A stretch of DNA of 64,000 nucleotides from Saccharicrinis sp050296935 (GCA_050296935.1 JBNKRV010000290.1:60429-124428); one strand, 5' to 3'; shown: positions 26,839 to 34,930, numbered from the stretch's first letter. A program made the numbers and translations. Notes: generated by a model from the letters alone, not told the origin.

Positions 26839-29022
26839 ATGAAAAAATTATTATTTATTCTTTCAATTATCACAGTATTTTTTACTGGTTGTAATAATGA
26901 TGATGATGGCTTGAAACCTACATCAATTGAAGGTACTGAATTAAAAGGTGACATTACAGAAAATATAGAGCTTGATGCATCTGTAGGTTATATTTTGGAT
27001 GGTACATTAAGTATTAAAGATGGCGCTACCCTAACAATTCCTGCAGGTACTACTATTAAAGCTACAAAAGGTTTTAGCTCTTATGTAATTGTAGAACAAG
27101 GTGGTAAATTAATGGCAGAAGGAACAGCTGAAGCTCCCATTACTTTTACTTCTGCAGAAGCTAATCCTGCTGCCGGAGACTGGGGTGGATTAATCATTAA
27201 TGGTAAAGCTCCAATTGCTGGTGGTGATGTTGGTGCCACAGAGATTGATGCCAACCTTCCTTATGGAGGAACAGATGCAGCTGACAACTCAGGAGTATTA
27301 AAGTATGTGATTTTAGCATATACCGGTGCTCAATCCAGCGAATCGGTTGAGCATAATGGTTTAACTCTTGACGGAGTTGGAAGTGGTACTGTTATCGAAA
27401 ACCTTTATGTTTATGATGGATCGGATGATGCAGTTGAATTTTTTGGAGGTACAGTAAGCATCACAAATATGCTTGCCGTAAACTGCGATGATGACATGTT
27501 TGATGTTACTCAAGGATGGAGTGGTACTTTAAATAATGCATATGGTATCTGGGAAGATGGCTATGTAAGCACAGAGTCTGATCCTCGCGGTGTTGAAGCT
27601 GATGGTAATTTTGATGGAAAATATCCTGAGCAAACAGGTCAATCAGATTTTACAATGAGTAATATTACTATTAAAAATGCTTCTTCTTATTTAATGGAGG
27701 ATGGTATTAAAATTCGTCGTGGAGCGACAGCTACCATATCAAATGCATTGTTAATCGGAGGTACAGCAATGGATCTAATTGACCTTACCGATGGTAAAGG
27801 TGATGGAAATACAGCTACTTCAATTAGCCTTACTGCTGAGAATGTAGCGAATACTTCAAACGAAATTCACGCTAACGAGACTTATGATAATGTTAGCTTT
27901 GTGGCTGGAAATACTGGTGCTTCAATCTCAGCTTTTGCCTGGACTGGTTACAATTTTATGGAAAATGAGGCGGCAACTTTAAGTGGCGATATAACTGAAG
28001 ATACAAGATTAAATGCACTTTATAATTATACATTAGATGGTACAGTAAGTGTAAAGGATGGTGCAACTTTAATTATTCCTGCAGGAACAACTATTAAAGC
28101 AACTAAAGGATTTAGTTCTTACTTGGTGGTAGAACAAGGTGGGATGATTGATGCTCAGGGAACTGCTGAGGCTCCCATTACTTTTACTTCTGCTGAAGCT
28201 AGTCCTGCTGCCGGAGACTGGGGTGGTTTAATCATTAATGGAAAAGCTCCGTTAGCCGGAGGAGTTATTGGTGCTACTGAAATTGATGCCAACCTTCCTT
28301 ATGGAGGAACAGATGCAACTGACAACTCAGGGGTATTGAAATATGTAATTTTAGCCTACACCGGTGCTCAGTCCAGCGAATCAGTTGAGCATAACGGATT
28401 AACACTTGACGGAGTTGGAAGTGGTACTGTTATTGAAAACCTTTATGTTTATGATGGATCAGATGATGCAGTTGAATTTTTTGGAGGTTCAGTAAGCATC
28501 ACAAATATGCTTGCCGTAAACTGCGATGATGACATGTTTGATGTTACTCAAGGATGGACAGGTACTTTAGATAATGGATATGGTATCTGGGAAGATGGTT
28601 ATGTAAGTACAGAGGCTGATCCTCGCGGTGTTGAAGCTGATGGTAACTTTGATGGAAAATATCCTGAACAAACAGGGCAGTCTGATTTTACTATGAAAAA
28701 TATTACTATTAAAAATGCTTCTACCTATGTAATGGAAGATGGTATAAAAATTCGTCGTGGAGCTACTGCTACAATTACCAATGCCTTATTAATTGGAGGT
28801 AATACTAAAGACTTGATTGACCTTACTGATGGTAAAGGAGTTTCTACTGATAATACTTCTATTTCAGCTACAAATAGTGGTGTTGTATTTAGTGGAAATG
28901 AAGTAAAAAGAACAACAGATGTGAATAGTGTAGAAGTAACCTGTAATGCTACTGTAAATATTGCTGCTGGTAATACAGGTGCAAATGCCGATGCATTCAG
29001 CTGGACTGGATATGTTTTTTAG
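26839..29022 (+). CDS. Surface or periplasmic lipoprotein with two tandem beta-helix-like repeats
   Basis: 727 residues. A lipoprotein signal (IITVFFTGCNND) is followed by two long homologous units, residues about 35-380 and 381-727, offset by 346 residues. Each begins with GDITE, continues through LDGT-S-KDGATL-IPAGTTIKA and GDWGGLIINGKAP, NLPYGGTDA, SDDAVEFFGG, VNCDDDMFDVTQGW and IKIRRGATATI-NALLIGG, and ends AGNTGA-AFxWTGY. Short strands with Gly and Asn turns suggest right-handed beta-helices. It lies 40 bases after the TonB receptor gene and shares its terminator, so the two probably form a receptor plus substrate-binding or surface-capture pair. Automated labels such as multidrug transporter sometimes given to relatives are not supported by the sequence. 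Confidence 0.85.
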   Translation: MKKLLFILSIITVFFTGCNNDDDGLKPTSIEGTELKGDITENIELDASVGYILDGTLSIKDGATLTIPAGTTIKATKGFSSYVIVEQGGKLMAEGTAEAPITFTSAEANPAAGDWGGLIINGKAPIAGGDVGATEIDANLPYGGTDAADNSGVLKYVILAYTGAQSSESVEHNGLTLDGVGSGTVIENLYVYDGSDDAVEFFGGTVSITNMLAVNCDDDMFDVTQGWSGTLNNAYGIWEDGYVSTESDPRGVEADGNFDGKYPEQTGQSDFTMSNITIKNASSYLMEDGIKIRRGATATISNALLIGGTAMDLIDLTDGKGDGNTATSISLTAENVANTSNEIHANETYDNVSFVAGNTGASISAFAWTGYNFMENEAATLSGDITEDTRLNALYNYTLDGTVSVKDGATLIIPAGTTIKATKGFSSYLVVEQGGMIDAQGTAEAPITFTSAEASPAAGDWGGLIINGKAPLAGGVIGATEIDANLPYGGTDATDNSGVLKYVILAYTGAQSSESVEHNGLTLDGVGSGTVIENLYVYDGSDDAVEFFGGSVSITNMLAVNCDDDMFDVTQGWTGTLDNGYGIWEDGYVSTEADPRGVEADGNFDGKYPEQTGQSDFTMKNITIKNASTYVMEDGIKIRRGATATITNALLIGGNTKDLIDLTDGKGVSTDNTSISATNSGVVFSGNEVKRTTDVNSVEVTCNATVNIAAGNTGANADAFSWTGYVF

Positions 29023-29102
29023 TGAGATATAATTTTAAATCAAAATTATAACTGAATTTAGAAAGAATCTGGTTAATAATATACCTAACCCTATGATATT
29101 GG

Positions 29103-29131
29103 AACCCACTCCGAAACGGAGTGGGTTTTTT
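29103..29131 (+). terminator. Rho-independent terminator after the lipoprotein gene
   Basis: Stem AACCCACTCCG / CGGAGTGGGTT with loop AAA, then T-run; 80 bases past the stop. Confidence 0.9.
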
Positions 29132-29169
29132 ATTTATGCAATAGGATGAAGATGAATTATCTAAAATAT

Positions 29170-29204
29170 AAGAGCTGCCCTTTTTTTTAAGGCAGCTCTT
29201 ATTG
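29170..29204. terminator. Second hairpin with T-tract between convergent genes
   Basis: AAGAGCTGCC / GGCAGCTCTT stem with an 11-base T/A loop. It lies 100 bases beyond the end of the reverse-strand TonB receptor gene and may end either transcript. Confidence 0.65.
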
Positions 29205-29306
29205 TTGAAATATAATAAATGTTGATCGTAATATGTTGGATTACGAATTGGTTACAAGGCTGTTCATGTTAATTTTATAGAATCAGCTTGCTACTTTATT
29301 TTACGA

Positions 29307-31547
29307 TTATTTAATGCCACTCCCAAAAGGAACTTTAATAGATAATACAAAATTCCTTCCCGGATTAAAATAATTTACCTCTTTTAAAGTCGATAAATGA
29401 TCAATGTATTTTTTGTCAAAAATATTAGTTGCACTAACCGTTATTGATAGAGGTTGCTGATTAATTTTTAATGTGGCACCAATATTCGTATCCAGTAAAC
29501 TATACCCTTCGGTTGTGGTTTCATCAGGAGCAGCATGATTCTGATCAAATGCGGTATTCATTTCTAATGAAAAAAATGGTTTGTGCAAAAAGGAAAGTCT
29601 TTCTTTTTCAAGCCGAAGTTCAAACCTGAGTTTGTCAGCAGGAATGAAAGGAAGGTAATCACCATTATTTTGTTTGCCAATAACAGAAGAAAAAGAGGCC
29701 TGTATGTGTAACCATTTTGCATATGAAGGATGAAGATGAGCCCCTGCCTCGCCACCATATAATTTCGAATTTTCCTGCCTGTACCTATAAACCGGAATGT
29801 TGTTATCAGAATATTCACCAGTAGGGGTGATAAAGATGTAATCCTGAATGGTATTATAGAATCCGGCGATGTCAAATGTTAAATTATCGATGTGATAGTG
29901 GATACTTAAATCAGCCTCATAAGATTTTTCAGGATCAAGATTAACATTGCCTATCTCGTACCGGGCTTCATGCTGACCGTTTGAAGTAAGTTCAGCAAGA
30001 TTCGGAGTTCGATAAGCAGAGGCTATGTTGGCCCGCAACATCATATTATCTGAAACTTCGTAAGTAGCCCCTAATGAGCCACTGAAGCTTCCGTAGTTTT
30101 TATTTAAAGCAGGGCGATAAGTACCTGGATCAGACTCAATTCCAATGACATCAGTATTTATGTTTTTATAGTCATACCTTACACCGGTTTGTACATTAAG
30201 TTTATTAAAGAATGTTTCTTGTAAAAGAGCAAATGTAGAATAGGTACAGGTTGTGGCATCGGGCAATAGCATAGTTTCCCGGTTGTTAATATTGTTGTTA
30301 AACTGATTAGTACCTTGAAAGCCTACAATGTATTCTGAGTTTTTGCCAGAGGGTAGGTAAATCTTACTTTCATAAGATAGTGTAGCCAGTTTCATTTGAA
30401 TTTCGTATACCTGTGGATCGCCAAAGTGTATTAGTTCTGTATTTTGATAGGAGGCATTGGCATCCAACTTCATTTTACCCAGATACATTTTGTTTTGAGA
30501 GGACAAAAGATGCGTATTTAATTGTTGGTAAAACAAATCGTTCTTTCTTCCCCTTTTAGTAATCTCTTCAACCGCTTCATCCTCCACAAGGCCAAGGTTT
30601 TGTTGGTTGTAATCGTAGTACAGTTTAAATATTCCTTTGTTTGCTGTGTATCCGGCATGTGTTTTAATAGAATATTCCTTAAAGCGGGAGTTGGGTACAA
30701 AGTCTCCATCGCCTTGAAGATAATCAGCATGAGACTTTTGTCCTGCACGAATTCCACCAGAAAACTTTTTTCCGGAAGTTTTTATGCCCAGATTATTATT
30801 CATACCCAATGAATTTGAAAATAATTGCATATTATAGTCACCGACAATACTGTTTTTGGGAGCAGGTTTTTCTTTTATAAAATTAATGACACCCCCAATG
30901 GCATCAGAACCATATAGTAATGAAGCAGGACCTTTTATGATTTCAATGTTTTCAATGCCGAATTCATCAATGCCCATGGGGTGGTGACTTGAATATTGAT
31001 AGTTCTCGAATCGCACGCCATTGTTTAAAATCAGGATGTCGTTCATGGAAAGGCCACGGATTACCGGCTTTGAAACACCATTCCCCTTCGAAATCATATC
31101 CACACCCGGAACTTTAGTAAGGCTTTTAGCAAAGTTAGGCGAATGTAAGGTGTGGGATTTGTTGAGTTTGAGCACGTCAATTTTAACGGCGTTCTCATGT
31201 TGTGTGGAATTGTAACCACCTGTAACAACAATTTCCTCTGCTTCAATGGATGTTTCGTGCAAGGTAATATCCAGAGTATGGTCAGTGTTATTTAAAATTA
31301 CGGTTTCAATGCGGCTGGAATATCCAAGAAATGAAAACTCTACTTTCATTTTCCCGTTAGGTAGATTAGGCAGGATATATTGTCCGTTTGGGTCACTAAC
31401 GGTTCCGGTATTTAAATCGCTGATCACTACCGAAACACCTGGCATTGGCAAATGATCACTGTCAACAATAATTCCTTTTATGCTGTTCTGAGCACTGGTA
31501 AATGTGCATGATAATATAATGGCACTAAATAGTATTAAATACCTCAT
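29307..31547 (-). CDS. TonB-dependent receptor, probably for a metal or metal complex
   Basis: 746 residues. Signal peptide MRYLILFSAIILSCTFTSAQ, carboxypeptidase-D-like domain (GIIVDSDHLPMPGVSVVISD), TonB-box-like EEIVVTGG near residue 105, plug domain (VSKPVIRGLSMNDILILNNG, ENIEIIKGPASLLYGSDAIG, GVINFI), then a barrel that ends in NPGRNFVLSIKVPFG. The plug loop with YQYSSHHPMGID is His-rich. A His/Cys-rich small protein gene and iron-sulfur or metal cofactor-type genes lie upstream on the same strand, so a metal substrate is a fair guess, not shown. Confidence 0.92.
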   Translation of the reverse strand: MRYLILFSAIILSCTFTSAQNSIKGIIVDSDHLPMPGVSVVISDLNTGTVSDPNGQYILPNLPNGKMKVEFSFLGYSSRIETVILNNTDHTLDITLHETSIEAEEIVVTGGYNSTQHENAVKIDVLKLNKSHTLHSPNFAKSLTKVPGVDMISKGNGVSKPVIRGLSMNDILILNNGVRFENYQYSSHHPMGIDEFGIENIEIIKGPASLLYGSDAIGGVINFIKEKPAPKNSIVGDYNMQLFSNSLGMNNNLGIKTSGKKFSGGIRAGQKSHADYLQGDGDFVPNSRFKEYSIKTHAGYTANKGIFKLYYDYNQQNLGLVEDEAVEEITKRGRKNDLFYQQLNTHLLSSQNKMYLGKMKLDANASYQNTELIHFGDPQVYEIQMKLATLSYESKIYLPSGKNSEYIVGFQGTNQFNNNINNRETMLLPDATTCTYSTFALLQETFFNKLNVQTGVRYDYKNINTDVIGIESDPGTYRPALNKNYGSFSGSLGATYEVSDNMMLRANIASAYRTPNLAELTSNGQHEARYEIGNVNLDPEKSYEADLSIHYHIDNLTFDIAGFYNTIQDYIFITPTGEYSDNNIPVYRYRQENSKLYGGEAGAHLHPSYAKWLHIQASFSSVIGKQNNGDYLPFIPADKLRFELRLEKERLSFLHKPFFSLEMNTAFDQNHAAPDETTTEGYSLLDTNIGATLKINQQPLSITVSATNIFDKKYIDHLSTLKEVNYFNPGRNFVLSIKVPFGSGIK

Positions 31548-31619
31548 TTTTATAATAGATGTATGTGATTAAAATTCTTAATTACTATGATTTTCAAAAA
31601 CGACAATCATTTTGAGTAG

Positions 31620-31855
31620 TTATACCAATATCCCAAAGAGATTAGTGTTATAATCCCATTCTGTTAAATTTATACTGCGTTACAAAATAACGTCGTAACC
31701 AAAGCTATGACTCCATTTATTTCGTGATAATTGCTTTTACCAGGATTGCTCAAGCAAGCTTGCCTCTGCTCTCGTTTATCGCAATTATTTTACGTCTTGT
31801 ATAAACTTAATGTCTCTATAATTATTTAATACCAACCTCAGGTTATTAAAATTAC
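31620..31855. repeat. Structured intergenic region with nested inverted repeats
   Basis: Between the TonB receptor and the His/Cys-rich gene. TTAAATTTATAC near 31665 pairs with GTATAAACTTAA near 31800; inside, TGATAATTGC pairs imperfectly with GCAATTATTT, around a central GCAAGCTTGC. The right edge reads AACCTCAGGTT, like a joined pair of family 1 ends. It looks like another mobile-repeat type, single-copy in this window. Confidence 0.45.
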
Positions 31856-31991
31856 ATCAACTTCATGAGTACGTGTTTTTGAGTATTTCAGAATGTTCCA
31901 GCAGTATATTTATAAAAGGTCTACCATTCACAGCTTTGATTTTTGAAAACGGAAGTTCAGGTATAAATAATAATGCCTGCCAGAAATTTAT

Positions 31992-32297
31992 TTATTGCAA
32001 TGGAGGAGCTCGTAATAAAAATGAGTATTTTGAATTTTCGAGGGATGGTTTTTTATATAAAAGACATTCGTATGCACATGAAATTTCTAATTTTAAAATT
32101 TCAGTTGAGATTTTAAAATTCGAGAATGTAGAGAATTCAAAGCTGCAGACAAAACACTTTTCAGGAGTTTGATGAATGTGTTTTTCGTGGGGATTTTTAC
32201 AAATAAAATCTTCGTGATGATGCCCGATTTTCACCAGAGTTGGTGTCACCAGCAGTAACACCAAAAATAATGGAGTGAAGTTCTTTAATTTGAGCAT
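31992..32297 (-). CDS. Small His/Cys-rich membrane-associated protein next to TonB receptor
   Basis: About 101 residues from ATG 32297 (a TTG at 32300 is one codon earlier). A hydrophobic N-terminus (FTPLFLVLLLVTPTLVKIG) is followed by a metal-binding-looking stretch: GHHHEDFICKNPHEKHIHQT, then PEKCFVCSFEFS. Small proteins of this pattern occur beside metal TonB receptors in Bacteroidota (family knowledge, no Pfam name recalled with certainty). The C-terminal 40 residues are less convincing and may be weakly conserved. It lies 17 bases after the DUF5320-like gene, suggesting one transcript. Substrates such as Zn or Cu are inference. Confidence 0.6.
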   Translation of the reverse strand: MLKLKNFTPLFLVLLLVTPTLVKIGHHHEDFICKNPHEKHIHQTPEKCFVCSFEFSTFSNFKISTEILKLEISCAYECLLYKKPSLENSKYSFLLRAPPLQ

Positions 32298-32314
32298 CAA
32301 TCAGTTGTCCTTTA

Positions 32315-32503
32315 TTATTTAAAGTTTAATTCATTGTATTTTAGTCGCTTACCCAATCCTTCTCCACCTCCCTCTTTTCTTCTCTTGGCTAAACCCTTTC
32401 CCAAAACCGATAAGTCTTTCTTTTGTTCATTGATACAATAACCTAATTTTCTTCCATCCTTAGGTCCATTATTCTCTGGTCCTTTGTTATTCATTCGGGG
32501 CAT
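32315..32503 (-). CDS. DUF5320-like small protein
   Basis: 62 residues. It opens MPRMNNKGPENNGPKDGRKL then GYC, the conserved start of short proteins (MPR-x-G-x-GP-x-GxGP-x-T-GRGLGYC) that travel with NifX/NifB-type dinitrogenase cofactor genes and DUF134 regulators. The rest is basic and Gly-rich (KRRKEGGGEGLGKRLK). The Gly-Pro motif is slightly degraded here. Gene order with two NifX-like genes and DUF134 upstream fits the typical cluster. Function unknown; iron-sulfur or metal handling is inferred from context only. Confidence 0.7.
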   Translation of the reverse strand: MPRMNNKGPENNGPKDGRKLGYCINEQKKDLSVLGKGLAKRRKEGGGEGLGKRLKYNELNFK

Positions 32504-32526
32504 AAAACATCGAAATTAATAATTAA

Positions 32527-32680
32527 AACTTGCACTAAAACTCAAGTGGCAGATAAGAAAAGCTTCATTTCTGAGGCTTTCGAAGTTACTTCCGTAAATG
32601 ATCATTCAGAGAGCAAGAGTAACAACCTGCCCCGATTATTTCGGGGAAAAAAAACGGAGTTTTCTTGCTGACACTAATTA
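32527..32680 (+). repeat. Family 3 dispersed repeat, copy 1
   Basis: Shares AACTTGCAC, AGAAAA-CTTCATTTCTGAGG, CCGTAAATGATCAT, GAGAGCAAGAGTA and GGAGTTTTCTT, in this order, with 42786-42938, and ends ACACTAATTA. Here an extra CCCCGATTATTTCGGGG hairpin lies inside. It separates the NifX-like and DUF5320-like genes. Confidence 0.7.
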
Positions 32681-32696
32681 TAAAATAAGTATTTCT

Positions 32697-32745
32697 GTAT
32701 AATACAACTTTATTTAACAGGCCGTACAGGCTAATCAAATCAAGT
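32697..32745. repeat. Inverted repeat, possible hairpin
   Basis: ATACAACTT and AAGTTGTAT form 9-bp arms about 30 bases apart, right of the family 3 element. Nothing else was recognised in the gap to 32868. Confidence 0.35.
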
Positions 32746-32868
32746 TGTATCGATGAGGTATAGCCATGATGAAACAAACCCCAACAAAGTATAAACTCAG
32801 TTGGGGAAGCAAACGTAGCTGAATTGTTAATGATAAATTAATATTTAACCCACATTAACCGTAAACTA

Positions 32869-33246
32869 TCAGTGGTTACAAACGTGTCCTTCGCCATGAT
32901 TTTCATGATGACTACAACCAATGCCTGAATCACCGATCTTTCCTTGTAAATAAGATTCTACTAAAAGATTTACATCTCCGGTACAACCTCTGATAACTTT
33001 AATATTATGATTGGTAAGAACATTTAATGCGCCACCGCCCATATTTCCGGCTAACATTACGTCTACTCCTTTTTCTTTCAGGATAGAGGCAATGTTGCTT
33101 TTGCATCCGCACCCTTGTGGCGAAGCCAACATTTCAGTGTGAGCAATTTTCTGGTCGGCATCAATAGTAAAAAGGCTATACGCCTCACAATGACCAAAGT
33201 GATCATCTACTTTTTTATCTCTTGTTGGAACTGCTATTCTCATCAT
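32869..33246 (-). CDS. NifX/NifB-family (dinitrogenase Fe-Mo cofactor-type) protein with His-rich tail
   Basis: 125 residues (ATG at 33246 or the next codon, 33243). The fold signature is clear: MRIAVPTRDKKVDDHFGHCE at the start, then VDVMLAGNMGGGALNVLTNH and VIRGCTGDVNLLVESYLQGK. Extra cysteines (PQGCGCKS) and the tail CSHHENHGEGHVCNH look like metal ligands. These ribonuclease-H-like proteins bind iron-sulfur or FeMo-co precursors; in organisms without nitrogenase they are stand-alone proteins of unknown role. No nif structural genes are visible here. Upstream lie another NifX-like gene and DUF134. Confidence 0.88.
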   Translation of the reverse strand: MMRIAVPTRDKKVDDHFGHCEAYSLFTIDADQKIAHTEMLASPQGCGCKSNIASILKEKGVDVMLAGNMGGGALNVLTNHNIKVIRGCTGDVNLLVESYLQGKIGDSGIGCSHHENHGEGHVCNH

Positions 33247-33285
33247 TTAATTATTTTATAAAATCCTATAAGTTTGTATTCTAAA

Positions 33286-33307
33286 ATATTAGTCGAACTC
33301 AGGCTAT
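33286..33307 (+). repeat. Family 1 half repeat (copy I)
   Basis: ATTAGTCGAACTCAGGCTAT matches the right end of family 1; it sits in the 109-base gap between the two NifX-like genes. Confidence 0.5.
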
Positions 33308-33355
33308 ATGACAAAAGCGATGATTGGTTTTGCATTGCCATATCAGTTTAATCTG

Positions 33356-33670
33356 CTATTGTTTAATTTTATTAATGATATCGTATACGCTTACTTCATT
33401 TTCAGGAATAACCATTTGTATGTTTTTTTCTCTGAAAGCATTAACTACTTTAGAACCAAATCGACCGGCAACAACAATTGAAATTCCTAGATCAGTTAAA
33501 ATACTAACAGATTGATGTCCTGCCTTCTCTTTATTTAGGCGATGATTATTTTCAATGAATACCAGATTATGGTTTTCAGTATCGTAAATACCATACCACT
33601 TACATCTTCCAAAATGCGGATCAACCATGGAGTTTGCACTGTTGTTGTTTGTTGCGATGGCTATTTTCAT
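33356..33670 (-). CDS. NifX-like protein, short form
   Basis: 104 residues, the bare NifX/NifB-C domain: MKIAIATNNNSANSMVDPHF, GRCKWYGIYDTE, then GISIVVAGRFGSKVVNAFRE and IQMVIPENEVSVYDIINKI. It resembles the 125-residue paralogue downstream but lacks the cysteine motifs and His tail, so the two may do different jobs, for instance scaffold and carrier (inference). It begins 16 bases after the DUF134 gene and is surely in its operon. Confidence 0.85.
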   Translation of the reverse strand: MKIAIATNNNSANSMVDPHFGRCKWYGIYDTENHNLVFIENNHRLNKEKAGHQSVSILTDLGISIVVAGRFGSKVVNAFREKNIQMVIPENEVSVYDIINKIKQ

Positions 33671-33686
33671 TGTTAAATGAGTGACT

Positions 33687-34082
33687 CTAATTGTTAATAT
33701 TAACCGATTCTGTTTTGCAAAACGGACAAGTTTTGGATGCGTTCTCTATCAAGGTAAAAGTAATTTTGCAGGTATCACACCTATACCAAATTGCAAAATC
33801 TACATGCCCCCCTTCAAATCGAATTGACCTGCCTTCAATAAAAGCCTTTGCAATTTTTCTTCTGACACTTTCGTAGATGCGGGTAAACGTTGGCCGTGAA
33901 ACGTTCATGGATTTTGCAGCTTCTACATGTGTTAATAGTTCATAGTCGCAAAGGTTCAAAGCTTCGTATTCTTCATAGTTGACGATGATATCCTCTATGT
34001 TTTTCCGTTGTGATCCAAGTGGTTTAAAACCCTCGAAATGAGGCGCCATTTGTATCATTCTGTTTTTCTTAATCCTTGCCAT
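33687..34082 (-). CDS. DUF134 DNA-binding protein
   Basis: 131 residues. The N-terminal domain has the DUF134 pattern (GFKPLGSQRKNIEDIIVNYE, EYEALNLCDYELLTHVEAAK) running into a helix-turn-helix (SMNVSRPTFTRIYESVRRKI). A C-terminal zinc-ribbon-like segment has RCDTCKITF and CPFCK cysteine pairs. DUF134 proteins are putative transcriptional regulators usually linked with NifX-like genes, exactly as here. The promoter contains two 14-bp palindromes, one between the -33 and -7 boxes, so autoregulation is likely. Confidence 0.9.
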   Translation of the reverse strand: MARIKKNRMIQMAPHFEGFKPLGSQRKNIEDIIVNYEEYEALNLCDYELLTHVEAAKSMNVSRPTFTRIYESVRRKIAKAFIEGRSIRFEGGHVDFAIWYRCDTCKITFTLIENASKTCPFCKTESVNINN

Positions 34083-34098
34083 GTGAATTATTTGCTGA

Positions 34099-34129
34099 CA
34101 AATATAATGAACAAATGTTCATAAAACAA
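34099..34129 (-). promoter_or_regulatory. Promoter of the DUF134 operon
   Basis: On the reverse strand TTG (34129-34127), a 20-base spacer, then TATATTTG (34106-34099) match the Bacteroidota consensus. The spacer contains operator palindrome 1. Confidence 0.65.
34108..34121. promoter_or_regulatory. Operator palindrome 1 (TGAACAAATGTTCA)
   Basis: TGAACA-AA-TGTTCA, TGAACA/TGTTCA arms complementary, directly upstream of the -7 box. Probable binding site of the DUF134 protein, giving repression by steric block. Confidence 0.65.
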
Positions 34130-34138
34130 GATTTATAA

Positions 34139-34152
34139 TGAGCAAATGTTCA
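34139..34152. promoter_or_regulatory. Operator palindrome 2 (TGAGCAAATGTTCA)
   Basis: One mismatch from palindrome 1 and 31 bases away, close to three helical turns. It also lies where the -33 region of the divergent thioesterase promoter should be. Confidence 0.6.
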
Positions 34153-34162
34153 TAAAAATATC

Positions 34163-34170
34163 TAGTTTTG
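34163..34170 (+). promoter_or_regulatory. Probable -7 box of the thioesterase gene
   Basis: TAGTTTTG matches TAnnTTTG, 23 bases before ATG 34194. No clear TTTG is present at -33, where operator 2 lies. Confidence 0.45.
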
Positions 34171-34193
34171 TACACGATATTAAATAAATAATC

Positions 34194-34595
34194 ATGGAAG
34201 AACAGATTAAATCAAGCGAAACAAGACAGTTTAAAGCCATATTTCCAAACACATTAAATGCCAATGAAACTTTATTTGGAGGACAGGCTTTGCAATGGAT
34301 GGATGAAGTTGCCTATATAACGGCCACAAGATTTACTCGTCAGAAGATGTTTACCGTTAATACTGAAAATATTAGTTTTTTAAAGGCCGTGAGTCCTAAT
34401 TCTATTGTTGAAGTTGTAGGTAGAATTGAGAAAGCAGGTTCGGTTAAGATTAAGGTGAAAGTTGAAATATTTACCGAAGAAATGTACGGGTATAACCGAT
34501 TTAAAGCCATTGAGGGAGTTTTTGTATTTGCAGCTCTGGATGAACAAAGGCGTCCTGTCAGAATTGATTACAGTATGTCGAATTCTGGTTTTTAG
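34194..34595 (+). CDS. Hotdog-fold acyl-CoA thioesterase (YciA/BFIT type)
   Basis: 133 residues. FPNTLNANETLFGGQALQWM followed by DEVAYITATRF is the signature of cytosolic acyl-CoA hydrolases of the YciA group, which hydrolyse acyl-CoA to free acid and CoA; the Asp in WMDE is the usual catalytic residue. SVKIKVKVEIFTE and VFVFAALDEQRRPV complete the beta sheet. It is divergent from the DUF134 operon and may share its operators. Otherwise monocistronic. Confidence 0.9.
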   Translation: MEEQIKSSETRQFKAIFPNTLNANETLFGGQALQWMDEVAYITATRFTRQKMFTVNTENISFLKAVSPNSIVEVVGRIEKAGSVKIKVKVEIFTEEMYGYNRFKAIEGVFVFAALDEQRRPVRIDYSMSNSGF

Positions 34596-34930
34596 CCCTT
34601 TGTATGTCTGATTTGTATAAGGGATGGTGTTTCTAAAAATCACTTGAAGGCTAAAGATATTGCACTATTCTTAATTATTAGTTGTAGAGGTCCTTACGCT
34701 TTCAATATAAACCCTCAATGTGTGTCCATAAAGTCAGGTGTTTGGACTTTATAGACGAACACTCTTTAGAATGTTGAGGTGCTTAAAAAGAACGACAATA
34801 TAAACACCTGAGGGTATCATAAATTTCCATTATCTGTAAAAGAAAAATACCCGCATGTTATCTCTCCATATTAATTTGCGTATATTCATAACCGGTTGTA
34901 ACTTTCTGTTGTGTTTATGCACGAGGGACA
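34596..34930. other. Intergenic region with a short family 2 repeat
   Basis: Holds the 34722-34763 repeat, enclosed by looser CCTCAA / TTGAGG pairing (34713-34780), and a featureless AT-rich part before the next gene. Confidence 0.4.
34722..34763 (-). repeat. Family 2 repeat, minimal copy
   Basis: Read on the reverse strand: AGTGTTCGTCTATAAAGTCC then AAACACCTGACTTTATGGAC. It joins both ends of family 2 without the middle, forming a hairpin of GTC-ATAAAGT arms, as copy E does for family 1. Confidence 0.65.

Noticed and set aside
26839..29022. Type IX secretion C-terminal domain on the beta-helix lipoprotein
   Set aside because: The protein ends in the beta-helix repeat (AFSWTGYVF) and has a lipobox; no CTD motif follows.
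31873..32172. 99-codon plus-strand frame
   Set aside because: Antisense to the His/Cys-rich small protein, whose signal peptide and metal motif make it the better call.
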